Assembly: GCA_017612555.1 (NCBI GenBank) | Contig: JAGAFR010000008.1 | Coordinates: 1 to 56,499, forward strand | Origin: Lachnospiraceae bacterium | GTDB lineage: Bacteria > Bacillota > Clostridia > Lachnospirales > Lachnospiraceae | DNA length: 56,499 nucleotides | Direction: 5' to 3' | Part shown: positions 7,727 to 15,233 of the stretch, piece after piece | How the letters are laid out: each line of letters begins with the position of its first letter | Position numbering within the stretch: position 1 is the stretch's first letter | Translations under genes and position numbers: made by a program | The notes under the pieces: model-generated | Database searches by the model: none | Told to the model about the DNA's origin: nothing | The model's input: only the letters and a program-made list of their open reading frames with translations

Positions 7727-8097
7727 AATATACAATAACGCCTCCGGCTCTTGACAGGATGAAATCGCATCTGACGGGGACTTATCCCAACGAAGGATGC
7801 GGACTTCTGGCAGGAACCGCCAAAGGCTCGATCGAAGAAGTGTTTTACACAGATAACGTAACAGATGTCGAAAAGGCATCAAAGCATTATGAAATAGATC
7901 CCCTTACTCTTTATGATCTTGAGAAGAGAGCGGAAGAAAAAGGCTACAGGATCCTCGGTTTTTACCATTCGCATCCCGACTGTCCCGCAAATATGTCATC
8001 AGAAGACAGCGAGCATATGATACCCCGCATGCTGTATGTGATAGCATCAGTCGAAAGAGGCAGGTGCGGTGAGATAAGAGGATATGTAAAGGATTGA
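7723..8097 (+). CDS. JAMM/MPN+ metalloprotease, sulfur-carrier processing type (first copy)
   Basis: A 124-residue JAMM domain (Mov34/MPN/PAD-1). The zinc site is complete: Glu24 in NEGCGL, His82-x-His84-Pro, then Ser92-x-x-Asp95. Relatives such as Mec and HcyD cut after the Gly-Gly of ThiS-like carriers, either to trim a C-terminal residue or to free an amino acid made on the carrier. It overlaps metY by four bases (ATGA) and precedes the ThiS-ThiF-rhodanese fusion by 7 bases. The internal Gly-Gly of that fusion is a possible substrate (inference). Confidence 0.9.
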   Translation: MKYTITPPALDRMKSHLTGTYPNEGCGLLAGTAKGSIEEVFYTDNVTDVEKASKHYEIDPLTLYDLEKRAEEKGYRILGFYHSHPDCPANMSSEDSEHMIPRMLYVIASVERGRCGEIRGYVKD

Positions 8098-8104
8098 TGA
8101 GACA

Positions 8105-9562
8105 ATGAGAGTATTAATATCGGCAACGCTTCGGAATTACTTTGATAAAAATCATGTGATAGAAGTATCGGAAGATAATATAAGGTCTATTCTGAAGTTT
8201 CTTACGGATGAGTATCCCGAGTCCAAGCGGATACTGTTCGATGACAACGGGAATATAAGGAGTTTCATACGTTTGTATGTCGGAGAAAAAGATCATACTG
8301 ACCCGGGAATGTGGTACAAGCAGCTTTCCGAAAATGATGAACTTATCATTCTGCCTGCCATTGCGGGAGGCGCCCCGAATGATTCGATCATCAGCGATGC
8401 AAGGATGAAAGCTCAGTCGCTTGACGATAATGATATCAAACGGTTTGAAAAGCATCTTCTCCTGAAGGAGATAAGTGTCAAGGGGCAGAAGAGGATCAAG
8501 GCGGCAAGGGTGGTCGTCTGCGGAGCGGGGGCGCTCGGCTCGCCTGTGATACAGTACCTTGCGGCAGCGGGCGTCGGAACGATCAAGGTTGTTGACGATA
8601 ATGATGTTGCGCTTGCGGATGTTTCCTGCCAGGTGCTCCACAACAGCCGGGATGTCAACAGACCGAAGGTCGCATCCGCAAAGGACAAAGTCAGAAATAT
8701 CAATAAGAACATAGAATTCGAGGCAGAGAATGTAAAGCTGGACGCAGAGAATATAGAGGATATCTTCGACGGATATGATCTTGTAGTAGACTGTACGGAC
8801 AATTACAAATCAAGATATCTGATCAACGATGCGTGCGCACTTCTTGATATACCTCTGGTATTTGCTTCCGTATATCAATATGAAGGCAGAGTGGGCATAT
8901 TCAACCATAACGGAGGACCGTGTCTGCGATGTCTGTATCCCGAACCTCCGGAGCCGGGTCTTGTACCGACATGTGCGGAGGGAGGGACGATCAGCCCGCT
9001 CGCCGGAATCGTCGGGAGCATCCAGGCGAATGAAGCGTTAAAGCTTATCATAGGTATCGGAGATCATCTTGACGGAAAGCTTCTTACGATCGACAGCCTG
9101 TATCTGCATTCGAGGATATTGACCGTAAATAAAAACAGTAAATGCCCGCTCTGCGGTATTTCCAAGACTATTCATTCGGTCGAGGATTATGATTACGATG
9201 AGCTTTGCGGACTGAGGCACGGAGATGAAGAGATCCCTGTTGAAGGTCTTACCCCCGATGAGCTTGCACGGAGGATAGATAACAATGATCCGATGACCCT
9301 CATAGATGTCAGGGAACCTCATGAACGTGCGATAATGCGATTCCCGAATGCGATCGTGATACCGATAGGACAGCTTGCAAGAAGGATGAAAGAACTGGAT
9401 CCCGAGGTTGATACGATATTCATCTGTAAGTCGGGAAAGCGAAGTATCCTTGCGATCAATACGCTTCGCGAAGCGGGATACGAAGGAAAAATGTACAACC
9501 TTAAAGGCGGCATAGATGCGATGAAGGATATCATATTCTCGCATGAAGGAGCTTGGTTATAG
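8105..9562 (+). CDS. ThiS/MoaD - ThiF/MoeB - rhodanese fusion protein
   Basis: A 485-residue three-domain protein. Residues 1-89 are a ubiquitin-like MoaD/ThiS domain ending in AIAGG (Gly88-Gly89), followed directly by Ala-Pro rather than a terminus. Residues about 110-345 are an E1-like domain with the GAGALGSP nucleotide loop, CLRC (273-276) and CPLC (347-350) zinc pairs and Cys290 in PTCAEGG. Residues about 380-485 are a rhodanese with catalytic Cys441 in CKSGKRS. Two arginines needed for adenylation in MoeB are altered: the YSRH arginine is Lys116 and the NLQRQ arginine is Cys175 (DVSCQ). The second E1 of the island keeps both. The fusion could carry persulfide sulfur to carriers; true adenylation is doubtful. 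Confidence 0.9.
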   Translation: MRVLISATLRNYFDKNHVIEVSEDNIRSILKFLTDEYPESKRILFDDNGNIRSFIRLYVGEKDHTDPGMWYKQLSENDELIILPAIAGGAPNDSIISDARMKAQSLDDNDIKRFEKHLLLKEISVKGQKRIKAARVVVCGAGALGSPVIQYLAAAGVGTIKVVDDNDVALADVSCQVLHNSRDVNRPKVASAKDKVRNINKNIEFEAENVKLDAENIEDIFDGYDLVVDCTDNYKSRYLINDACALLDIPLVFASVYQYEGRVGIFNHNGGPCLRCLYPEPPEPGLVPTCAEGGTISPLAGIVGSIQANEALKLIIGIGDHLDGKLLTIDSLYLHSRILTVNKNSKCPLCGISKTIHSVEDYDYDELCGLRHGDEEIPVEGLTPDELARRIDNNDPMTLIDVREPHERAIMRFPNAIVIPIGQLARRMKELDPEVDTIFICKSGKRSILAINTLREAGYEGKMYNLKGGIDAMKDIIFSHEGAWL

Positions 9563-9564
9563 GA

Positions 9565-9614
9565 TGTCACGACGAATGTCGTGACAGGCGGAGCGCCGTC
9601 TGAGCGGGGACGGC
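9565..9614 (+). repeat. TGTCACGA palindrome plus second hairpin before the encapsulin gene
   Basis: A perfect 9-bp stem TGTCACGAC / GTCGTGACA with loop GAAT (9565-9586) is followed by a second stem GCCGTC / GACGGC (9595-9614). The first palindrome shares its TGTCACGA...TCGTGACA core with the two arms that flank rnpB. The spacing of two hairpins around a GGAGCGC stretch also recalls the dispersed two-hairpin element found at 51561. No T-run follows, so it is not a simple terminator. Confidence 0.6.
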
Positions 9615-9687
9615 CAACTTTAATATTTGATGTTTTATTAAAATGAACATAAGTAATGCCAGTCATACACAAAAGGAGGAGACAAAC

Positions 9688-10647
9688 ATGGCAAAAGAAA
9701 CCGAAAACAAGAGCGTTGGTATCAATGCGCTCGGAGCAAAAGCGGCTTACAATCTTGCGAATATCACCAAGACCAAGCCACAGTACGGAGCACTGACACC
9801 CAAATGGCTCACGAAATTTCTTGAATTCAAGGGACTCGAGACGGGTATCTACAGGGTCAACAAGGTTGTTGAAGGAGAAACACCCCTTGATGTGCTTTGC
9901 AGCCAGACCAAGAAGTCTGACATCATCCCCCAGGGATTTATCCAGTATGAGACCGAGCCACGTGAATACGTGCTCAATTCGATCTCAACGATCATTAACG
10001 TTAACACGGCAGTGGAAGATGTTTACAGTGTTCCTTACGATCAGGTTCAGGAACAGCTCGGGCTTGCGATCGAGTCACTGCGTGAGCGTCAGGAAAGTCA
10101 GCTGATCAATAATGATGATTACGGCCTTCTTAAGAACGTTGCAGATTCACAGAGGATCCAGACAAGAAACGGTGCACCTACACCGGATGATCTTGACGAA
10201 CTGATCTCCAAGGTATGGAAGGAGCCTTCATTCTTCCTTGCTCATCCGAGAGCTATCGCTGCATTCGAGAGAGAGTGCACGAAGAGAGGCGTTCCGCCTG
10301 TAGTTGTTAACATTGCAGGAGGCAATTTCCTTACATGGAGGGGAATCCCTGTTGTTCCTACAGATAAGCTTCTTGTTGACGGACTTAAGAATCCCAAGTC
10401 CGAAAGCGGAAAGACAAACATCCTTCTTATCCGTACCGGAGAAGCCAAGAGAGGCGTTATAGGTCTGTTCCAGGCAGGACTTAAGAATGAGCATTCAAGA
10501 GGTCTGTCCGTACGTTTCAGAGGGATCGACGATAAAGGTGTTGCATCCTATCTTCTGTCTTTATACTGCTCTGCAGCAATACTTGCCGATGACGCAATAG
10601 CTGTGCTTGAAGATGTAGAAGTAGGTGAATATTATGACTACGATTGA
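9688..10647 (+). CDS. Family 2A encapsulin nanocompartment shell protein
   Basis: A 319-residue HK97-fold shell protein of the SrpI-like Family 2A group. Recognisable runs include LANITKTKPQYGALTP, ETGIYRVNKVV, YETEPREYVL, GAPTPDDLDELISKVWKEP, FFLAHPRAIAAFERECT, RGVPPVVV, WRGIPVVPTDKL and a C-terminal ASYLLSLYCSAAILADDAI. These match the cyanobacterial SrpI shell closely from memory. Such shells self-assemble and enclose a cysteine desulfurase, which is the next gene and overlaps by 14 bases. The ATG at 9688 follows AGGAGG at ideal distance; an upstream ATG at 9643 lacks a site. A phage major-capsid reading is rejected because no other phage genes are present. Confidence 0.95.
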   Translation: MAKETENKSVGINALGAKAAYNLANITKTKPQYGALTPKWLTKFLEFKGLETGIYRVNKVVEGETPLDVLCSQTKKSDIIPQGFIQYETEPREYVLNSISTIINVNTAVEDVYSVPYDQVQEQLGLAIESLRERQESQLINNDDYGLLKNVADSQRIQTRNGAPTPDDLDELISKVWKEPSFFLAHPRAIAAFERECTKRGVPPVVVNIAGGNFLTWRGIPVVPTDKLLVDGLKNPKSESGKTNILLIRTGEAKRGVIGLFQAGLKNEHSRGLSVRFRGIDDKGVASYLLSLYCSAAILADDAIAVLEDVEVGEYYDYD

Positions 10648-12352
10648 AAACCTTGCCGGTGTTCCGAGTGCGGGAGAATTGAGCATACTTGCCAATGAGC
10701 TGTTTCCCGATCTGACGGAGGGTGTGTACGGTGTTCCCGAGACAGACATCCCGGTCGCATCTGTCCCTGAGGCTGATGTATCGCAGGGCATAACCTATGT
10801 GGCTACAGAGGAAGCAGTACCTGGAGTTAATGTCAATGAGACGGTACCTTCTTCGGAAGAATTCGACTGGGAGCATCCGTTCGCATACGGCGGCGGGGAT
10901 CCTTATTTCCGGTCAGTTGAAGAGGCAAGTGCACCCGAGGCAGAGTTCCTTCCGGGTGTTGCGGATATGCCTGCAGTAACGTCGGACAGCAGTACGAGTT
11001 ACGCACCTGCTGTAATGTCTCAGACACAGGCGAAGGAGCATGACCGTAAGATCGATGCACCGACTTCGCTTGGAGGCGACAGTGTTAAAACGTCAAAGAG
11101 CGAAGGCGAAAGATCAACTTCGCGAAATGATTCCATAAGGATCGGAAGCAAAACGCTGGCACAGATTAGGGATGATTTTCCGATACTAAAGGAACAGATA
11201 AACGGACATCCCCTTGTATGGCTTGACAACGGCGCAACAACACAGCGTCCTCAGGCTGTCATCGACAGACTGAAATATTATTACGAACATGAGAATTCAA
11301 ATGTTCACCGAGGTGCTCATACACTTGCTGCAAGATCGACTGACGCATATGAAGATGCAAGGGACACGGTAAGGGATTTCATAGGTGCACCTTCATCCGA
11401 TGAGATCGTGTTCGTTCGCGGAACAACGGAGGGAATAAACCTTGTCGCAAATGCGTATGTAAAACCGCTCCTTGAGCCGGGCGACGAGATAATCGTATCG
11501 ATACTCGAACATCATGCCAACATAGTTCCCTGGCAGCTTGTTGCACAGGCAACGGGTGCGGTTATCAAAGTCATTCCGTGCGATGAGACCGGACAGCTGA
11601 TACTTCACGAATATGAAAAACTGTTCACTCCGAAGACCAAATTCGTATCCGTTACACATGTATCAAATGTGCTCGGTACGGTAACACCTATCGAAGAGAT
11701 AATCGCCATCGCTCACAGACATGGCGTACGTATCCTTGTTGACGGTGCTCAGTCCGTTGCACATATACCGGTTAATGTATCGGCTCTTGATGTTGACTTT
11801 TTCGTTTTCTCCGGTCACAAGATCTTCGCGCCGACAGGCATCGGAGCTGTTTACGGCAAGAAGGAACTGCTTGAGGCGGCGCAGCCGTATCACGGTGGCG
11901 GAAACATGATAGCCGATGTGACTTTTGAAAGAACGATCTATAACCCCGCTCCAAACAAATTTGAAGCGGGAACAGGAAGCATAGCGGATGCGGTGGGACT
12001 CGGCGAAGCACTCAAATATCTGTCTTCAATAGGCATGCCGTGCGTTTATCGTTGGGAGCATGAACTTCTTCAGTATGCGATGAAGGAAATGAGTACCGTT
12101 AAGGGACTCCACTTTATCGGAACGGCTCTTAACAAAGCCTCGGCTCTTGCGTTCACGCTTGACGGGTATTCGGATGAAGAGGTCGGAAAGAGACTTGATG
12201 CATACGGAATAGCGGTAAGAACAGGACATCACTGTGCGCAGCCGGTTTTGAGACGGTTCGGATATGAGAGCTCGGTAAGACCTACGCTGGCTCTTTACAA
12301 TTCACCGGACGATATTGATGCGCTTGTAAAAGTATTAAAGACATTTGCGTAA
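10634..12352 (+). CDS. Encapsulin cargo cysteine desulfurase with disordered N-terminal loading region
   Basis: A 572-residue protein. Residues about 1-170 are low-complexity, rich in Pro, Ala, Val, Glu and Ser, with LSILANELFP near the N-terminus; such extensions target the enzyme into Family 2A encapsulins. From about residue 175 it is a group II (SufS-like) cysteine desulfurase: DNGATTQRP, NVHRGAHTLA, EHHANIVPW, VDGAQS, PLP lysine Lys396 in FSGHKIFAPTG, and the catalytic Cys534 in RTGHHCAQP. It takes sulfur from cysteine to give alanine and an enzyme persulfide. I chose ATG 10634 (AGGTG 6-7 bases upstream) over an in-frame GTG at 10625. It overlaps the shell gene, supporting co-expression. 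Confidence 0.95.
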   Translation: MTTIENLAGVPSAGELSILANELFPDLTEGVYGVPETDIPVASVPEADVSQGITYVATEEAVPGVNVNETVPSSEEFDWEHPFAYGGGDPYFRSVEEASAPEAEFLPGVADMPAVTSDSSTSYAPAVMSQTQAKEHDRKIDAPTSLGGDSVKTSKSEGERSTSRNDSIRIGSKTLAQIRDDFPILKEQINGHPLVWLDNGATTQRPQAVIDRLKYYYEHENSNVHRGAHTLAARSTDAYEDARDTVRDFIGAPSSDEIVFVRGTTEGINLVANAYVKPLLEPGDEIIVSILEHHANIVPWQLVAQATGAVIKVIPCDETGQLILHEYEKLFTPKTKFVSVTHVSNVLGTVTPIEEIIAIAHRHGVRILVDGAQSVAHIPVNVSALDVDFFVFSGHKIFAPTGIGAVYGKKELLEAAQPYHGGGNMIADVTFERTIYNPAPNKFEAGTGSIADAVGLGEALKYLSSIGMPCVYRWEHELLQYAMKEMSTVKGLHFIGTALNKASALAFTLDGYSDEEVGKRLDAYGIAVRTGHHCAQPVLRRFGYESSVRPTLALYNSPDDIDALVKVLKTFA

Positions 12353-12378
12353 CACCGGAAGTAAGAAAGGATAAAAAA

Positions 12379-12585
12379 ATGAAGATCACGGTTTCGGGAG
12401 AGAAAAAGGAAGTTGCTGACGGCATTACCGTTTCAGCCCTTATTGAACAGGAACAGGTGGAAACACCGCAATATGTGACGGTATCCGTAAACGAAGAATT
12501 CATCGATAAAGATGATTTTGACAGTCACGTTCTTAAAGATGGTGATGAAGTTGAGTTCCTGTATTTCATGGGAGGAGGAAGATAA
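12379..12585 (+). CDS. ThiS/MoaD-like sulfur carrier protein ending GGGR
   Basis: A 68-residue ubiquitin-fold carrier (ITVSGEKKEV, TVSALIEQ, DGDEVEFLYFM). It ends Gly65-Gly66-Gly67-Arg68, so the Gly-Gly end used for adenylation and thiocarboxylation is masked by one arginine. Carriers of this kind (HcyS-type) need a JAMM peptidase to remove the last residue, and two are encoded nearby. The stop overlaps the ATG of the next E1 gene by one base, which fits a carrier-E1 pair. Confidence 0.9.
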   Translation: MKITVSGEKKEVADGITVSALIEQEQVETPQYVTVSVNEEFIDKDDFDSHVLKDGDEVEFLYFMGGGR

Positions 12586-13391
12586 TGGCTTTTACCAATG
12601 AACAGCTCGAGCGCTACAGCCGGCATATCATTCTGAAAGAAGTAGGAGTCAAAGGTCAGAAAAAGCTTCTTAACGCGAAAGTTCTCATAATCGGAGCCGG
12701 AGGACTCGGCGCTCCGGCAGCTTTGTATCTTGCGGCTGCCGGTGTCGGGACTATCGGAATAGTCGATGCGGATGTAGTCGACCTGTCTAATCTTCAACGT
12801 CAGGTCATACATACAACGAACGACATCGGAAAGAAAAAAGTTGAATCCGCAGCTGAAACGATGCGGGCGATCAATCCGGATGTAACGGTCAACACATATT
12901 ATGAATTTGTGTCAAGCGCAAACATCATGGATCTGATCAAAGACTATGATTTTATTCTTGACGGAACAGATAATTTCCCGGCAAAATTCCTTATCAACGA
13001 TGCATGCGTTATGGCAAAAAAACCGCTTTCGCATGCAGGTATCATAAGGTTTAAGGGACAGCTTACCACGATCGTTCCCGGAGAGGGACCGTGCTACAGG
13101 TGTATCTTTAAGGATCCACCGCCGAAGGATGCCGTTCCGACTTGTAAACAGGCCGGTGTCATAGGCGCGATGGGCGGTATCATCGGATCGCTCCAGGCTA
13201 TGGAAGCCATCAAGTATATTACAGGTGTCGGAGATCTTCTTGTCGGTTATCTGCTCACATATGATGCGATCAAGATGGAGTTTCACAAGATCAAACTCCC
13301 GCCGCGGGGCAGGGGATGTGCGGTGTGCTCGGATACACCGACTATCACGGAACTGATAGATTACGAACAGAAGGCTTGTGATATGCATTAA
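12585..13391 (+). CDS. ThiF/MoeB/HesA-family E1-like adenylyltransferase
   Basis: A 268-residue canonical E1-like enzyme that would adenylate the C-terminal glycine of the carrier encoded just upstream and allow its sulfuration. Residues visible: Arg13 in YSRH, the GAGGLGAP loop (37-44), Arg72 in NLQRQ, LDGTDN around 126-130, zinc pairs CYRC (170-173) and CAVC (245-248), and Cys187 in PTCKQAG. Length is normal for ThiF/MoeB. Unlike the fusion E1 at 8105-9562 it keeps both catalytic arginines, so it is the likely active activating enzyme. AGGAGG upstream. Confidence 0.92.
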   Translation: MAFTNEQLERYSRHIILKEVGVKGQKKLLNAKVLIIGAGGLGAPAALYLAAAGVGTIGIVDADVVDLSNLQRQVIHTTNDIGKKKVESAAETMRAINPDVTVNTYYEFVSSANIMDLIKDYDFILDGTDNFPAKFLINDACVMAKKPLSHAGIIRFKGQLTTIVPGEGPCYRCIFKDPPPKDAVPTCKQAGVIGAMGGIIGSLQAMEAIKYITGVGDLLVGYLLTYDAIKMEFHKIKLPPRGRGCAVCSDTPTITELIDYEQKACDMH

Positions 13392-13513
13392 GGAGGGACC
13401 CACGAAGTGGGAGGATTCCTTATTGCACCGTGAGGCCCCATCCTGTATCCCGTACGAAGTGCGGGATGCCACCCCGGCGAGGGGCGAAGTCGGATTCAAA
13501 TGGCCGAACGTCC
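13389..13513 (+). repeat. Two-hairpin dispersed element, copy A
   Basis: This begins at the stop codon of the E1 gene. Hairpin 1 has an outer stem TAAGGA / TCCTTA, a purine-rich internal loop (GGGA / AGGA) and an inner stem CCCAC / GTGGG. CACCGTGAGGCC follows, then hairpin 2 (ATCCCG / CGGGAT) and a tail ATGGCCGAACGTCC. The same order occurs at 23594-23681, 28133-28200 and, inverted, at 51561-51646. It fills the gap before the second JAMM gene. Confidence 0.75.
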
Positions 13514-13526
13514 TTGGAGATATGAA

Positions 13527-13955
13527 ATGAAGATAACGATTTCCAAAGATGATTTTGACAGAATATATGAGCATGCCCTTTCGGTCCGCCCTGAGGAAGC
13601 ATGCGGTCTGATAGCCGGGCAGGACAGGGATTCGGGGTTCCGTGTTATAGAAAAGGTGTATATCCTTACGAATACGGACCATACGAATGAACATTTTACG
13701 ATCGATCCCAAGGAGCAGCTCGCGGCTATCAAAGATATGCGAGCAAACGGGCTGAAACCCCTCGGTAACTGGCATTCCCACCCGGAATCCCCGTCACGGC
13801 CGTCTGAGGAAGACAAGAGGCTTGCAAACGACAGCAAGGCAAGTTATCTCATCTTATCATTGATGGAAGAAGGAAAGCCTGTGCTGAACGCGTTTCACAT
13901 AGAATCTAAAGATGGCGAAAAAACTGTAAGAAAAGAAGAACTGTTGATAATTTAA
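13527..13955 (+). CDS. JAMM/MPN+ metalloprotease, sulfur-carrier processing type (second copy)
   Basis: A 142-residue JAMM peptidase. Glu24 in EEACGL, His83-x-His85-Pro, Ser93-x-x-Asp96 reproduce the zinc site with the same numbering as the first copy. I chose the ATG at 13527, which has GGAG 7 bases upstream and leaves the repeat element outside the gene; an in-frame ATG at 13500 would read through the repeat. It probably acts on the carrier encoded upstream (removing Arg68, or releasing an amino acid), while the first copy may serve the fusion protein. That division is inference. Confidence 0.9.
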   Translation: MKITISKDDFDRIYEHALSVRPEEACGLIAGQDRDSGFRVIEKVYILTNTDHTNEHFTIDPKEQLAAIKDMRANGLKPLGNWHSHPESPSRPSEEDKRLANDSKASYLILSLMEEGKPVLNAFHIESKDGEKTVRKEELLII

Positions 13956-13982
13956 GACACTGAAGAAACGGGAGGATGACAA

Positions 13983-14234
13983 ATGGCGGATATTGATTTT
14001 AACGTTGATGATACTGTAGATATAACCGATGTTAACTGCCCGGTGACGTTTGTTAAGACAAAGGTTGCGCTTGAGGAACTTGACGAGGGGCAGATACTCC
14101 GGGTTCACCTTAACGACGGAGAGCCGGTACAAAATGTTCCGAGAAGCGTTAAGGAAGAAGGACATGAGGTTCTGCGCCTTGATGATAACGGCGACGGAAC
14201 ATTTGAACTGTACATTAAAAAGGTTGGAGATTAA
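13983..14234 (+). CDS. TusA/SirA-like sulfur relay protein
   Basis: An 83-residue TusA-fold protein. The active Cys19 lies in NCPVTFVKTK, where the usual C-P-x-P is C-P-V-T. The rest (VALEELDEGQILRVHL, DGEPVQNVPRSVKEEGHEV) is typical of TusA relatives encoded beside JAMM and ThiF genes. TusA proteins accept persulfide sulfur from cysteine desulfurases or rhodaneses and hand it on. GGAGG upstream; 14 bases separate its stop from the acetyltransferase start, so the two are surely co-transcribed. Confidence 0.88.
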   Translation: MADIDFNVDDTVDITDVNCPVTFVKTKVALEELDEGQILRVHLNDGEPVQNVPRSVKEEGHEVLRLDDNGDGTFELYIKKVGD

Positions 14235-14248
14235 CGGAGAAACACTTG

Positions 14249-15208
14249 ATGCCCCAGGATATGGAAAAAAAGATAGATAACCTTATAAACCTGTATATTG
14301 ATGATTATCAGGGGAAGAAGGTCATCGATAAGATCAAGATTTTTGAACATCCCGATCGAGCAAAAGTAATTGATATACTGGAAAAACTGCAGAAGATCAT
14401 TTATCCGGGATATCACAGGAACAATGCGTTCAAGACATATACCATCAGAAACAGTATATCTGTCCTTCTTGAAGATGTGATATACAATCTTAAGGCTCAG
14501 CTCAGTATTGTTCTGAAATACTCACCTCAGTACGAGCATGCCGGTCCCGAAGCAATTACACTTGCTGCGGACAGTATCACATTCAGTTTTCTGGAGAAGA
14601 TACCCAAGATCAGGGAGTATATCGAAACAGATGTACAGGCAGCTTTTGACGGAGATCCCGCAGCTTATAATACGGACGAGATCATATGTACCTATCCGGG
14701 ACTGTATGCAACAATGACGAATCGCATCGCGCATGAGCTGTATCTGCTTGATGTTCCGATGATCCCACGCATAATGACTGAACATGCCCATAGTATCACA
14801 GGGATAGATATCCACCCGGGAACAACTATCGGAAAGTATTTTTTTATCGATCACGGAACAGGAGTTGTCATTGGTGAAACTACGGTGATCGGAGATAATG
14901 TTAAGATCTATCAGGGTGTAACACTCGGTGCATTATCTACAAGAGGCGGACAGACACTGAAGAAGGTAAAACGTCATCCGACTATTTCGGATAATGTGAC
15001 CATATATTCCGGAGCTTCGATACTTGGTGGAGATACTGTGGTTGGAAAGGATGTAGTCGTAGGAGGTAATGCGTTCATAACCTCGTCAATACCTGAAGGT
15101 GCCCGCGTGAGTGTCAAAAGTCAGGAGCTTACGTTTAATTATGACTCCGGGCACCCTATCGAGAGAAAAGAAATTGAAATGGATGAGTCCTGGTTTTATA
15201 CCATCTGA
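14249..15208 (+). CDS. cysE: Serine O-acetyltransferase
   Basis: A 319-residue serine acetyltransferase of the long EpsC type. The helical N-terminal half carries the SAT N-terminal domain, and the C-terminal half (from IHPGTTIGKYFFIDHGTG) is a left-handed hexapeptide-repeat beta helix with the HGTGVVIGETTVIG active-site segment and the GALSTRGG loop. It makes O-acetylserine from serine and acetyl-CoA, the sulfur acceptor for cysteine synthesis. An ATG at 14249 with GGAG nine bases before it is preferred to an in-frame TTG at 14246. It closes the island; serine acetyltransferases are known neighbours of Family 2A encapsulins. Confidence 0.95.
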   Translation: MPQDMEKKIDNLINLYIDDYQGKKVIDKIKIFEHPDRAKVIDILEKLQKIIYPGYHRNNAFKTYTIRNSISVLLEDVIYNLKAQLSIVLKYSPQYEHAGPEAITLAADSITFSFLEKIPKIREYIETDVQAAFDGDPAAYNTDEIICTYPGLYATMTNRIAHELYLLDVPMIPRIMTEHAHSITGIDIHPGTTIGKYFFIDHGTGVVIGETTVIGDNVKIYQGVTLGALSTRGGQTLKKVKRHPTISDNVTIYSGASILGGDTVVGKDVVVGGNAFITSSIPEGARVSVKSQELTFNYDSGHPIERKEIEMDESWFYTI

Positions 15209-15233
15209 AGGAATCGGAAAATCGGGACAGTAT

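Noticed and set aside
9688-10647. HK97-fold protein as a prophage capsid
   Set aside because: No terminase, portal, tail or integrase genes nearby; close resemblance to SrpI-type encapsulin and an overlapping cysteine desulfurase with loading extension fit a nanocompartment.
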